DNA of 64,000 nt. It comes from Orthonyx spaldingii (Eukaryota > Chordata > Aves > Passeriformes > Orthonychidae). This document shows positions 13,601 to 25,860 of this stretch, piece by piece. The stretch covers positions 4,630,870-4,694,869 of the forward strand of contig VZTJ01004192.1 of the NCBI GenBank assembly GCA_013397795.1, read 5' to 3'. The notes under the pieces were generated by a model that had not been told where the DNA came from, did not search any database, and saw nothing but the letters and a program-made list of their open reading frames with translations. The position numbers and the translations under genes are program-made. The stretch's first letter is position 1. Each line of letters opens with the position of its first letter.

Positions 13601-14662
13601 AGCTAGATTTTCATTTAGCCCTTTAGAGCCCGCATCTGATCCATGCAGTTAGGTCTGTAACATAACTAAACACAATCTTTAGGTCTCACTTGTGGGAAAC
13701 ACAGAACTAACCCTAGTGAAACATACGCTTATTTATAAACTCAGAAATGGGTCATCTCTGCAAAGGAAGCAGGTGCCTCTTAACATGTAGGCATATTTTT
13801 GGGGGTGTGTGGGAAGATAGGGTTTACATTTTTCAACCTAAGTTTAGAGGGAAGGATTATTTTCAGTGTCTTTAAATACTCTGAAGTGAAATTTTAAGCA
13901 CCAAATTCAAGATCTTCTAGAGTGCCATGAGGTCTGACAGACATATGCTGCATGTGATGTGATTTCATATGACCTTTGATAATCTACAGTTATTTTAGTA
14001 AAATCTGAGCTCTCTGTAATATTGGTCTAAGCATGATGATGTCAAAGCATCCAAGCTCTGAGAGGCATGAGTTGATTCAAGAAATGACTCAATGAAAATG
14101 ACACAGATTTCCAAATTTTATTTAGAAAGGTCTCTTGTAATTTTTTCTGAACTTCTGATACACTGTTATATACATCCAAGCGGAAATGAGCAGAAACTAG
14201 GATGGAATTTTAAGATATGCACTGATTCTGCACACAGGCAATAACCCACATTTAGTTTAAGAATTAAATTAAAAACACTTTGCGTACTTGAACCGGGACA
14301 CCTTCCTAGAAGTTACAGCTCTGGCTGCAGTGATCCAAAACGGACACAAGTGAACAGAAGTTGCATTAAAGCATAAGAAGTCAACACCCAGGAGAAAAGT
14401 TAGATGATCAAAGAAGCTAAAATATTCCCAAAAGTCACTGGATCAGCAAACCAGAGTGGTCAAGACATCTGAGCTCACTGTCTCAGAAATGTAATATATA
14501 GTAAGACAAAACTTCATAATGAGAGATTTGAAAAATAAGTGTGTGCATATGTACAGGTATAACAAGACAAATTCTGATTTCAATCTGCCCAGGTATAAAT
14601 CTAAACCAGACCTATCAACTGCTGTAGAAAGATACTGAATTTGTATCAATGCAAATTAAAGA

Positions 14663-14676
14663 TTTTTTTTTTTTTT
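14663..14676 (+). repeat. Poly-T run
   Basis: Fourteen consecutive T residues, which read as a poly-A run on the minus strand. No recognisable retroposon body lies next to it. Confidence 0.8.
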
Positions 14677-16392
14677 AACACAATTAATCCAAAAGATATG
14701 TGCTTGGTAATGAAAATACAGGAATAGGCAAGAAACTATCTGTCTTTAGAACTTTAAGACTTAGAGAAAAATTTCAAATGTCTGCAAAATGTTGCTGATG
14801 AACACTGGGGAAAGAAGAATTCATCTCCAAACTCTGTAAGCTCCTAAACTGCCACTTTTCAAAACGTGCATTATCTCTATTCTTGAAGAAATACCTTTTA
14901 AAAAAACCTCAGCAGCTAAATCCCACAAAATTGCAGTGGTAGAGCACTAAATTTAAGGTACAGGGAAAGGCTATGTAATCCATACAAAGACATATGAAAT
15001 AATTCAGGGAATGTTATTGTAAGAAAACTGCATTTTCCCCCTCACTTCCCCCTATTTCAGATAATAATGTTTGAGTTTGTCTTTGCTTGTAGGATTTTCA
15101 CAGTAGCTTTAGGAGATAAGTGCTTCTGTGCTGAGCAGAGATCATGTGCTTTATAAAAAAGAAATAGCTATATTAAGACCTGGATAATCCCAATCCCCAT
15201 CCCTTGTAAAATCATAGTTCTACTTTGTATTTTAAATCCCTCAGGAAGTTCAGATTAATGCCTCAACAGCACATGCACAACACTGTTTACTCTGCTTACA
15301 GGTCACTCTTGAAGCTACTCAAATATTCCAACATCTGGACAAGCCAAGCACCGATTAACCAGGTCAGGCCACGTACACACACTCTGTCTCATCACTCTTT
15401 CTCTTACTAAATCTTGGCAAGATCCCCTTTGCATGGCTGCACAGACCCTGCAGAGTTTTCCCAATATCTGTCATCCTGCCACCTTGCATTAATGAATACG
15501 TTGAGACCATAAATCAGCAAAGTATTTTACCTGTTTCCTTATCTCCTCAGCCTCTCCTCATTTTTTAAAGAAAAAGCCTACAGCCTATACAATGCATAAA
15601 GAAAATCCAGCCAAGCACAGGTTTACTTGAATAAACATGCCAAGTGACTGTCCTGCTGGCAGCAGTGCTTGACAGATCCTTTTGGCAATGGGATAAGTAG
15701 CCAGGCTGCTGTTTGATTGGGAAATGATTCCCCTGTTTAGCCCCTGCTCCAGCAGCAGTTGGCTGATGCCAAACCAAGGCTGAGCAGCTCCTGCAGGGTG
15801 AGCTGCACGTGACAGGTTAGCTGTCAAATGCTCCCTTGTCCAAATGATGCTGCCACCACACACTTTCCACAAAGAAGAAACAATTCAATGTGGTGTCGCG
15901 CGGTGTCTTCCGGCCCCAATACAGTTAATTTGCAGGTATCAAAAACTGATTAACTTACTAGGGCTGTCCAAATGCTGCCCTGAATTGCTTGTCACATGGT
16001 CTCCATAATTTCTATTCACTCTCTTGCCAGCAGGGTACGGTAATGGGATATAAACACTGAGTGTAACGTGCATGAAAGAACAGAGTGCAGCATCCAAGCT
16101 GGGTTGCAGGTAGTTTGATAATTAGACAATAAAAGAAACCTAATGTAAAAACCTACTGCTTTGTCTGGTTCTTCCTTTGGAGATAAAAGGTGCAGATGCA
16201 CCATCATGGCTTAGAAAAGAAGCACTGTTCAGTTGCTAGATGTACTTATCACCAGCAGCAACCAAATCAGGGTACAGATTGGCCAAACATGTGTGCTGGG
16301 TCCCAGGCTATGCACCCCATGTGTAGGGGCAATACAAAGGGGGATGAGCTCAGCAGCAGCCAGCTGCAGCCTTGGCCAACATTCAGTGACTT

Positions 16393-16733
16393 AGAATTAG
16401 AGAATCAGAATGGTTTGAGTTAGAAAAGGCAGAATTCTAAGATCATCAAATCCAACTGTTAACCTGACACTGGCAAAGCCGCCTCTAAACTATGTCCCCA
16501 GGCACCACATCTACACATCCTCCAGGGATGGTGACTCCACTTTTCCCTGGCAGCATGTTACAATGTCTGACTACCCTTTCAGAGAAGAAATTTTTCCTCA
16601 TATCCAGCTTAAACATCCTCTGGTGTAACTCAAGGCTGTGTCCTCTTCCTCTCTTGTTTGTTACCTGAGAGAAAAAACTGACCTCTCCTGTCTACAGCCT
16701 CACTTTGGGTATTTGTAGATGACGCTGAGAGCC
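16393..16733 (-). mobile_element. CR1 LINE 3' fragment, 5' truncated
   Basis: This is the 3' end of a CR1 non-LTR retrotransposon inserted in minus orientation. On the plus strand it shows the reverse-complement landmarks of the family in order: degenerate copies of the terminal 8-bp repeat (AGAATCAGAATGG), then AAGATCATCAAATCCAAC, a segment close to CTAAACTATGTCCCCAGGCACC, CCAGGGATGGTGACTCCAC, AGAAGAAATTTTTCCTCATA, and finally GTGTCCTCTTCC. Only about 340 bp remain, so no reverse transcriptase is present and the copy is dead on arrival. It is clearly diverged, with small deletions. CR1 is the dominant interspersed repeat of birds. Confidence 0.93.
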
Positions 16734-18737
16734 AACAGGCAGCTGATAGATAAAAGATATATTTTTTAATATAGAAAAAATGTGGTAAGTTACTATCTAT
16801 ACAGCCAGGTTTATTGCATTCATTTGAAATTATTCCATTAACTTCCATTAACTATTCTGTTCATTTATTAGCTTAATATATTTACGTAAACTTCTATGAT
16901 AAGCTCTTTGTTACCAACTTGAATTTTGATTATTTTTGATCACAACAAATATTAAATTAAAATGGGAGGAAAAAATCTCTCTCCAATTGCAAACTGTTTT
17001 GCCTCTTTTTGCACAGCTACCTCTGCACAGCTTGGGCAGACAGCTACAAAAGTTCTCACCATGTCATGTACGTGTAAAAAGCTCCATCAAAGAAGACTTA
17101 AAAATAATAACTCTGTGTGTGCCACTGACATAATGGCTTCATCTCTAGCTGACCTAGCTCCAAACCTTAATCTGTTCATGAAGGCCATGGGCTTCCAGTC
17201 ACAGCCCCTGTCTGGCAGTGCTCTGTGGCTCAGAACGAGTGGCAGTGGCACCAGGCTGATGAAGGGGACTGGCTTTTCTAGCACGCCCTCAAACCACCTT
17301 TATTTCTACTGTATTTTGTTCATTTTTGTTTTCATTAACAGTTGCATTAGCTAAACCTCTAGTAAAACTTTAGACTTTCTAAGATCAATCGTTGACTTCT
17401 ATCAAATAAATATGAAATCTGCCAACGATTGTGAGGTAGCTCAATAGCTGAACAAAACTCACGAGAGCCCTGCTTCATTCTACAGTGAAATACAGTACCA
17501 ATGCTCAATATTCAGTAAGCAAACGTGAATACTTTACAAGGAGGACTGCATACTGTTGGGTGACCTATTTTTAAATAAACATGGCAGCCTTACCCGTGAT
17601 GTTACCTAAAAGCATGCTCTGAGAAACAAGTAGACTGATAAACAGCAGATTTAAAAAGAGGAAAATAATAAGATACCAAAAGCCATCAGTGCTGAACCTT
17701 TGGGTTTGGGTTTTTTTAAATGTGCCATTGTATTACATAATACTATTGTGCACTGATTTTGTAGCTATAAAGACCACTTCTTGATTAAAAACTCAATGCA
17801 CTATTCATTATAGTATTTTAGTGGATTAGTTATATAAACCCAGGTTTCAAACAGACTTCTGCTGTATAATTCTCCGGCAATCTCAGCAAACCACAGTCTA
17901 TACCAGTGCAGACTAGATGTGTGTAAAGTGTTAGTTCTGTTTATCTGCATCTGCCTTTGTGTCCTCACCAGAAGCACCAACCACTCAAGAGGGGCTTTGG
18001 CAATTCCTGGCTTCCAGCTCCATCCTTTCCAGCAAGTACATACATCATTTCCCAGCCCAAGAGTAGTGCACACTTTACCTGCACAGATGCACTGTTTTCC
18101 TCTCCTCCTGGTGTTAAGCTGATCCTTTTGACTGGGGCATGGTGTTGGACAGACAGAGAGCTGAACAGCCAAAAAAATAAGTCTGGCCTGGGACTGGAGT
18201 GAATCCCAAGAAAAAACTCAGTGACTGGTAAAGAAGGGAAATAAGGAATATTAACAGGCAACATGAGGAGGTTTGTGCTGCTGGTACTCTGGTTCAGGAC
18301 CCTGGTGGCAAAGAAAGGTCTTCCCTCTCCTCTGCTTGTCCATCTGTCAGCTTCTACAAGCACTTAAAATTCATGCCCAATTTTTTTAATGTATTAATTC
18401 CCTTTAGTTATTAAATTACATCTTATAATGCAACATATGGGGAGCAATCTGCAGATGGGAGGGTGAGGAGAGCACAGTATTTTACTCGGTACATGCACTC
18501 AAAGGAGTTCAAAAAGAGAGCGAGATTTTGCATCTGGGAAAGGAGGACACAAGAACAGGCTGTATTTTAAACCTGTCACTTTACGACGCATCAACGCAAG
18601 AGTTGATAAATTTCAAAATAACAGCAACAGAGAAATTTAATGCTGTGCTGCTCAAGCTGCTGAGCTGGAGGACACTTTATCACACTGAAACATATACAAA
18701 TAGAAATACAAAGCAGATATGCCACCACCCCAGCAGA

Positions 18738-18750
18738 TTTTTTTTTTTTT
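18738..18750 (+). repeat. Poly-T run
   Basis: Thirteen consecutive T residues without a recognisable adjacent retroposon. Confidence 0.75.
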
Positions 18751-20879
18751 GCCAGAGCTGGTAGTTCCAACTCACTTCCTGGGCAGCACAGTGGCTTTAC
18801 TTATTTTTAGTGGTCCATCACCAATCCCACCAAGAATCACTAAAAATCACCCCAAGAAAGTGTTTCCCTCACAGGTGGTGGATCAGCTGCTAGAACAACC
18901 CTGTTAGCAAATGCTTGCCCTGCTTGAGCAGTGGCATTGGTAAAGCAGGGTTTTAAGATGAAGGAAACCACAATATGTGTTTGAGTTGGTGTGAGGAGTT
19001 AGTAAAAGAAGAAAAGCAATATGTCACCACTCTTATAATGTGAAAATCAGAGTTTAGATATGAAACAATTGTGAATGACATCTTTGACATGAGCTCTGCT
19101 CCAATTGCACACCTTCTGCGCACTCTCCATACCAGAGAGGTTTAATTACAAAGCTGAGCAAGTCCTGTGCCAAGGCACAGGATGCTGCACAAAAGCACAT
19201 TCCACTGGCAGCTGTTGATAACAGAAACTTCATTTCCAGCAGACCAAAGTCTTCAAATTTTGCAGGAAAGTAGCTAATAAACTGAAACAGATGTTGCATA
19301 GCCTGATAAGGAGGAAGGTTGCTGTTTTTCCCTTGAGCAAAGACAAGCTGACAGCAGAGGTTTAGAGTGTGTGAAAGCAAAAAACATGTGATACTTTGAC
19401 ACTGTCAGCTCTCACTGGGAAAGGGGAGTGTAAATCCCACCCCAGCAAGCTGGGCCATCTCCTGAGTTGCACAAGATTGCAGCCAGGGCGGTGTGGGGGA
19501 GAATCAATGTTCCCATCACTCATCTCCTTCATTTTGGCCATCCCCAGACACCTGTGGGTGTTCATGGTTGGCCTTCTGAGGCCATCTCATGTTCTCCACC
19601 TTGTGTTACTCCAGTATGCCACCAAACCAACAGGCCCTGTCCAACTTTAAACTGCACAGACTTTTCTCAAGCACTCAGCCCTTTTCCCTCAAAAACTCTC
19701 TGCTCTGAAGGCCTCCGTATTGAGGCTTACACTAACTTTTGTCACCAATGTTGTTAAATAAGTGAAGCTTTTGTGAGACTCAGCTTATTTGGTACAGCTG
19801 CTGAGAGGACAAAAAGGTACAGATCTGAAATATCTAATTTGAAGAACATAAAAATGGCAGATGGATATACAGATTGCTTGAATTCAACAAAATAAAACCA
19901 AGATACTGTGAATATTACTGGTCTAGAAAAAGCAGCTACTTAGCACCACCTCTTATAAGCCAACAACAGGGAGAGTTGTAACCATGAGCACAGCATCAGC
20001 TTACTCTCAGGATAAGGCTGGAGAACAGGCACAGGGCCAGCATTCACCAAAATCTGCCCAGTTTGAAAGAAAAAAAATCAGCAACCATGATGCTTTTCAG
20101 AAAACAGCAATGAAATCCTTAAAACTTCAAACTGATAGTCCTGACTCCCTTTATCAGTATGGGGGACTAGTTGCAACTGAAAGCTGTATCCTTTTCAACC
20201 TTCTCCTTCTGCCTGTGTTTATCAAGAATAGATAGCTGAAAACATCCTGAAAGTCAAGGAGAGTTGCTGCACTTCTTCAATAGCCAAATCCACCATTGAG
20301 CCCCTCTTCCCAAGCGTGACTTAATCTTTCCTGACAGAACCATCTTTAGGGATGTCCTTTCATACACAAGGACACAAAATGTGTTTGTAGCTCTGGACAG
20401 ACTTGATGTACCCTTTCCCAACCTCCGCTTTTTCCCCCATCACACAATACTTTTTTCCCTTTAGTTTCCTTCCCCCAGCCAATAATTTATTACTCTTTTA
20501 AGGAAGTAACAACTTAAGTTGTCATTATTACAAAGGTGAGAATTTAAGATCAGATAATACTGGGAAAATAATAAGGAGAAATACTAAAAAAAAGGGAAAG
20601 CAATTGGAAAAATTACTTGTTGAAGTTATTTACTTAGTAAAGCATAAATACATGGGGTGTTTGTTGCATGAACTATGTTTTGTTCACATTCTTTTTCTTT
20701 GTTTTATCTTAACTCCTGTGGCTTGTGACATTCCTTCCTTTCATACTCCCAGTTCCTACTCATCCCTTTCCATTTCTGCCTTTCATACTCCTGTTCCACT
20801 CACTGGTGTGGGACATACACCAGAGCCTTGCACTGAGAAAGTGACTGAAGGAGGCTGGTGTAAATGATATGCTGAGCTA

Positions 20880-20947
20880 TTTTCCCTCCCCTCCCCTTTT
20901 TTTTTTTCTTTTTTCCCCCCTTCTTTTTCTTTTCTTTTTCTTTTTCC
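20880..20947 (+). repeat. 68-nt uninterrupted polypyrimidine tract
   Basis: Every base from 20880 to 20947 is C or T, arranged as CCCTCCCC-like blocks, a run of T, a C6 block and then CTTTTT/CTTTT units. Such oligopyrimidine-oligopurine tracts can adopt triplex (H-DNA) structure and mutate quickly. It could equally be an isolated low-complexity expansion. No exon follows that would make it a splice-acceptor tract. Confidence 0.9.
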
Positions 20948-21780
20948 ATAACTTAGAATGAAAAGCTTTCTGCTCTACAGTTCAATTCCTGAATTCAGTC
21001 TGTGTTCTTACCATAATTCCTCTAGTCAGAACACAAATGCATTCTCAGTACCACTGTTTTGATAACAGTGCTACTGGGTCTGGAACAGAAAATCTGCAAA
21101 AAGTAGGTTTGAAAACTGTCCTCAATAAATCATCTTTTCGTTGCTTTACAAATGAAGCACTTGCTGTAGTTTGCAATATGATTAAACATATTTTTTCAAC
21201 TAGTTAAGCACACACACCTCCCACCTTGCAGAAAGCATGGCAACCTTTTCATGGCAACAATCCTCAGCAAGTGTTGAGGAAACTGATCCCTAAGAAGTCC
21301 ACAATGTTGGCCTGTTTCATCTATTTATTAACACTGGACAGAAGAAACAATCTCTGTCTCTGTCCCTTATATGAGGACAAAGCCATTTCCTCTCATCACT
21401 CTCATCTGATGAGACAGAAGCAAGACAAGGTAGTTTAAGTAACCCAGTGTTTTATATAAAGGCTGTCACATGTTGCAAATTATACACATCACATCATCAG
21501 GAGTCCAAGCCTATTGCAATGCACATTATACTCACTGTGAAGTCAGCAGTCAGCCACTAATGTCAGAAAAGAAGTACAAGCCTTCAGAAGCTATAAAAAT
21601 GAAGAGGGCTGAAACTGTTTTGCCACCAAATTCTAGTTGACTAATTTTTCCTTCCCAAGTACCATGGTGCAGGGTTTCTGCTGAGTCCACATTGCTGTGC
21701 TTAAATGCTAATGGCTCATTTGCTTTTTAAAAATGCATTTTTTTTACCATACCTGCTATTCCAGTTGAAGTGAGGTTTTA

Positions 21781-21791
21781 TTTTTTTTTTT
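21781..21791 (+). repeat. Poly-T run
   Basis: Eleven T residues. A run of fifteen A residues lies about 135 bp downstream (21927-21941), giving an inverted T/A homopolymer pair with no recognisable transposon between. Confidence 0.7.
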
Positions 21792-21926
21792 AACCACAAT
21801 AAATATGAGATGGTTTCCTTAGAGAACTTAGGAAGATTATTGAAAACAGAAGTCCACTCTGGAGAACCACAGAAAGAAATCCAGAATGAGCAACTTTGTT
21901 CCCAGTAGAGGTAAATGCTCTTCTCT

Positions 21927-21941
21927 AAAAAAAAAAAAAAA
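21927..21941 (+). repeat. Poly-A run
   Basis: Fifteen consecutive A residues. The sequence before it does not match any retroposon I recognise. Confidence 0.75.
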
Positions 21942-24087
21942 TCTGTCTTCAGATCCATTATTGTTTTATTTCCCATCCTGTCATGTCCTAGACTCTGTCA
22001 GTAAATTATGGATGGGTCTGTGATATCAAAGTAAGTTTAAGGTCTTGAAGGAACAAAGGTGCTTGAGAAACAGACATCAATATTGTTTTAACTGGCACCT
22101 AACTTTATGGGAGATTTCATTTCAAAAAAGCATATCTGTAAGTTATAAAGATTTTTACGTGGGATCAGTATCATAACTGCTATTTTTCTAAACAGCCATG
22201 GAATGAAAAGGCTCCATTTGTCTTCTTCATGGCCAACATATGCTAAGTGAACACCTATTACATTGAAAAGTTACAGTAACTCCTCTCTTAACCTTGAAAA
22301 GATCCTAGAACTGGTTTATAAGAATAGCAAAAAGAAGAATAACATAAAATTTGGAGGTCAATGTTTTAACAAAACCTGCATTTAGAAACACTTTTTCCCT
22401 CTCAAATTCATTAGAGGTCATTTTTTTTTTCCTTGAAGCTCCAGTGGATGATCTTTGAAATTTTGGGGCTCCCCCATATATTTTTATTCACTCTTATTTC
22501 ATCTGCCAACCTTTTCTAACCTGTTACCTTAAGACTTTTTAGCCGTAAATAGGTGAAAAGCTTAGAGCTGAAACATGCACCTTGCTAAATGTGTTCCACA
22601 TAATTCTATTTTTCTATGTTGTGTTTATTTCAAATAGAGCTTTCCTGATGTTTTATTATGGACAGCTGTTCTGTAAATGACAAAGGATTTTATGGACTAT
22701 AAGAAGTGATTCACAGGCAATCTGCTTTCTTAAGATAACTTAGTAAAGGTCTTTCCTCTAGGCCTTGAGGCTTGCAGGAAGACTTTTGAATTTAAACAAG
22801 ATTAAAGTTATGATAATAGTGTCCCATTATGAAACCTGTTCCTGGTAAGTTATACTGAGAAGAAGGACTAAAGCTGTATGTCTTTGTTCAAGACAAAGGT
22901 TTCTTTGGGGTTTTCTTGCCTTTCAACTTATATGTCACATAGCTAATCACAGTGCTATGATACAATAAATAACAATACATTATTCCTCTCTAGAAGCATT
23001 ATTTATTTTTTGGTTAAAAAATAGTTACTGGCATTTGGTCAATTTTTCTTTTAAGTCAGAAATCGATACTTGAAACTGTGATCAATGTGAGTTGCCTAAG
23101 AAGCATTCACTTAACAAACTGAAGGCCTTTTTATTTAACATTCAGTTGTTTAGAATGAACATTTTTCATGTATCTTTCATAGCCAGAAAATTACTTTCTT
23201 AAAGACAGACAAAACCCCCCCCAAACTTCAAAAAGAGCCAAGATATTTCTTTTAACCTCTGTGCTTTCTGCCCTTTACCCCTGCCCCACGAAACAAAAGA
23301 TGATACTGTCAGCGACAGGGAATGGCACAACACAGCAGTTTCAGATTGCCACAAGGAAACCACAAGGAAACCTCCTTTGTACCACTTTATATAGCAAAAC
23401 CAAACCTGATGTCTTTTAATTTGACAAAAATGTGGTGGCTTTTGATTGATAACAAACCCCCAAAGTTGCTATTTACCTGCCACTTCAGAGCCAAAGCAAT
23501 ATCTCCAAAAGACAATCAGCCCTGGATCTGCAGGCAGTATGCCATTAGTCATCCCTGGAGCCTCTTTCACTGTAAAACGAAAGCTCCAGAGTGGTGGAGA
23601 GTAAGTGCAATTCCTGTGAAGTTAAGCTCCCAAATATGCAGAGACCTCAGGATCTCAGCATTTGGAACTGCGTCAGCAGTGAAACTGCCTTGGTGGGAGA
23701 ATGTCAAATGTTGTGATGGGAGAGATGCTGCACTTTCCTCAGAGAGAGAACAAGATGGAACAGTGATCTCATCCAGGATGGCAAGTCCTTTGTGTCTGAC
23801 CTAAGCACAGAGTGTAAATTAACAGCTATTTTTCACAGTTACTTCAGTGCATCCCATCCTACCTACATCCTGTGCCTAAAGGCTCAAACGTCAACACTGC
23901 GGAGAAGTTTTAAGACAGAGCAAGACACTCCTCAAGTCTACTTGCACATGACTCGCAAGGAAAGACAAAAATACTCGGTTTATGACTCCTGTAGGAGAGA
24001 TCTTTTTTTCAGTCAATGATTGTATCTTTACACTATTTTTATCTGCTGTGAAAATAAACCTGCTGAGCCAAGAGCGAGGAACCAGGA

Positions 24088-24104
24088 GCGCACTGTGCGC
24101 ATGC
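24088..24104. promoter_or_regulatory. NRF1-like dyad (weak)
   Basis: GCGCACTGTGCGC is a 13-bp dyad that runs into GCATGC. Together, TGCGCATGC resembles most of the NRF1 consensus (tandem GCGCATGCGC halves). The site is CpG-bearing in otherwise CpG-poor DNA. There is no CpG island, TATA box or transcript evidence, so a promoter is not claimed. Confidence 0.15.
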
Positions 24105-24499
24105 TGTTAAAAGCAACCGTGTGGTGCTGGGAACCCTGAAGAAACAAAAAATAGAATATGAACCAAAGAATAACCTCACTCTCCTCCATTCGCAACACCT
24201 AAAACAACAGGCTGTGAAAATGGTTTCATTAAAAAATAACAAGCACATGCTCACCAGGGGATAGATCAGGGCAAACTGAATAAAAAATTCTTCAATCATT
24301 GCTGAAGTAGGTCAACCAGAATTAATTCAAAGGGCAAACATTCAAACTGAGCCTGCCACCCCCCCAACCTCACCCCACCTCCCTGCAGCATGTCTTTCTG
24401 CCTGCCCTTTGACAAGGCCAAGTGGAGACCCACACTGACTTATTACTTCATTTCGTACAATGCACTCACCACAGTGGGTCTGTCTTTCTCTCCTCAGTG

Positions 24500-24575
24500 T
24501 AAACTGATAGGCCACAGATTTCCTCCACATTTACACCAGTGTGAAACAGAGCACAGCAGAGCCTGGTGTAACGTA
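24500..24575. repeat. Possible relic of an ancient amniote interspersed repeat
   Basis: The segment contains TTTACACCAGTGTGAA followed by GAGCACAGCAGAGCCTGG, which resembles a phrase often met in old amniote repeats (a TTTACACCAGTGTAAC-like core followed by GAGAGCAGAATCTGG). The resemblance is from memory, short and imperfect, and no family name can be given. A related phrase may occur at 25768-25860. Confidence 0.25.
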
Positions 24576-25019
24576 GAAACATAAAATACTGAGCAGCATG
24601 GCTCCCCAGCTCAGAAGAGCAGTGCTAAGGATACTTTCCTTGTGGAAATTTTTGCCAGAGACATTCATGCTGGACAAGAAGCCACAAAAATGTGCAGAAA
24701 GTAAACACCTTGGAGACAGAAGTCAGATGAAGTCTATGCAGTAGACAGCTGCAAAACATAAAAACCTGAGCTGTCCAGGCAGGATCCACATCCGGCCCTG
24801 TGCTGCCAGGACAGTGCCCTGTGCTGTGATGTCTTAAGAGAGCATGTCAGCTGGATCAGGTCATTGTTCTCTTGAGCTGACCTTCTGTCGGCAATAACTA
24901 GCTCTGATGTATTGCACAGTATTAATTGACTTAATGGCTTTCAGCTATACAGGTTTTGCATACAGCAAAACTGGTCTAGCACTACGTGTTCTTCAAAACT
25001 TACTTACCTTGCAGCAATG
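24576..25019. other. Non-coding spacer before the candidate element cluster
   Basis: Ordinary non-coding sequence with no recognised gene, repeat or motif cluster. Short open frames here overlap on both strands and lack any domain. Confidence 0.5.
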
Positions 25020-25345
25020 GATTTTTATGAATCATTATTTGGCTTTAAATCCCCTCTCTCTTCTCCCAGGTGAGCTGTCTTTTCATTTACAGTAGGAGAG
25101 AATAATTCAGGTCATCATGAAACAAAAGCTTTTTTTTTTCCTTAGCTAATGAAATTCATTAACCTCCCCTTCTCCACCCCATCAGCCTTTTCAAACCTAA
25201 CCTCATGATTGAGCTTTGAAGTGCAGGCGGGAAAGGTTAACTCTGGGGGGGGTGCAGTCTCTTAACTGTTTTATTCAACATCCCATCTAATGAAACACTT
25301 TCCCTCTTTACCCTCCCACTGTCCTAAAAAGCCAATTAACCCTAT
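25020..25345. promoter_or_regulatory. Candidate conserved non-coding element (cluster part 1)
   Basis: Complex, non-repetitive sequence with repeated ATTA/TAAT and GCTAATGAAATTCATTAA-like dyads: GAAATTCATTAAC near 25149-25161 and GCCAATTAACC near 25331-25341. It opens a run of similar islands that continues to 26.74 kb. Conservation is inferred from composition only. No exon structure was found. Confidence 0.3.
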
Positions 25346-25700
25346 CCCTAGAAGATAGTATCCTGATGGTATAATGAAGATGCATCACTTTTCTTTCACT
25401 GCCAGCGACGACACAGCCCGATCAGGGGCGAGAGAGCATTGGGCTGTGCCTGGATTCCCAGCCTGAGGAGGGCACTGCCCCAGGTGGAAAGGAATCGCAG
25501 CGGTTTGGGCAACTACCAGGCTCCCCCTAAGCATGAAAGGGAGCTGCTGCTCTGCTATCTCGGCAAATATCTGTCAGCCCTTTTAGTCAAGAGGCAAGAG
25601 AAATAACACGAAGTTTTGGTGCACTTGGCGCTTCCCCCAGAAAGCACTTAAGGGAACTGGGATGCTTATAATACCCGTTTCAGATAGCCTGTAAGATGAA
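25346..25700. promoter_or_regulatory. Candidate CpG-retaining regulatory element (cluster part 2)
   Basis: This segment has an unusual concentration of CpG for the window (four within 25406-25430, more near 25497-25501, 25561, 25612, 25628 and 25676). An 8-bp inverted repeat, CACAGCCC (25412-25419) with GGGCTGTG (25441-25448), brackets the first CpG group. The density is below that of a true CpG island. It could be an enhancer or a weak orphan promoter; no downstream reading frame supports a coding gene. Confidence 0.3.
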
Positions 25701-25767
25701 TGCAACCAAGCTTAAAAAAGTTAGAAGCTTTCTTCTTTGGGACAGAGATCCCTCCGTATACACCCCA

Positions 25768-25860
25768 CTTAAATCACAAAAGCTGGATTCTGCTTCCACT
25801 GGTATCAATAGGGATTTTGTCCTTGGTTTTAGTGAGAGCTTTATCTGCTCCTAAGAGGAA
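25768..25860. repeat. Possible relic of an ancient amniote interspersed repeat
   Basis: Phrases such as AGCTGGATTCTGCTTCCACT followed by GGTATCAATAGGGATTTTG resemble old amniote repeats that carry a GGATTCTGCTCTCA motif near a CAATGG-type phrase. Support is by memory of the pattern only. If right, it may belong to the same family as 24500-24575 in opposite orientation. Confidence 0.2.

Larger units (their letters stand above)
9951..16392. other. Gene-free stretch including a GC-richer patch
   Basis: No credible gene. About 10240-10850 is noticeably richer in G+C and gives longer chance frames on both strands, including a 148-codon minus frame, because stop codons are rarer there. It contains a GGCA-type simple repeat at 10587-10609. 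A 14-nt T run lies at 14663-14676. A small CpG-dense knot sits at 15894-15915. The remainder is ordinary AT-rich DNA. Confidence 0.55.
16734..24480. other. Gene-free stretch with scattered simple repeats
   Basis: No credible gene. It contains a T-run (18738-18750), a long pyrimidine tract (20880-20947), further homopolymer runs (T 21781-21791, A 21927-21941, C 23215-23222), an inverted repeat at 17386/17423 and a small NRF1-like dyad near 24088. The longest frame of the window (23322-23804, 160 codons) lies here, but it has no recognisable domain, its composition looks random, and its length is near the chance maximum. Confidence 0.5.

Noticed and set aside
22595..22620. ATAATTCTATTTTTCTATG as a possible CR1 terminus
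   Set aside because: No CR1 body precedes it, and AT-rich text of this kind is frequent here.
23322..23804. Longest open frame, 160 codons on the plus strand
   Set aside because: Length is about the chance maximum, composition looks random, no domain or signal is visible and no splice or promoter context supports it.
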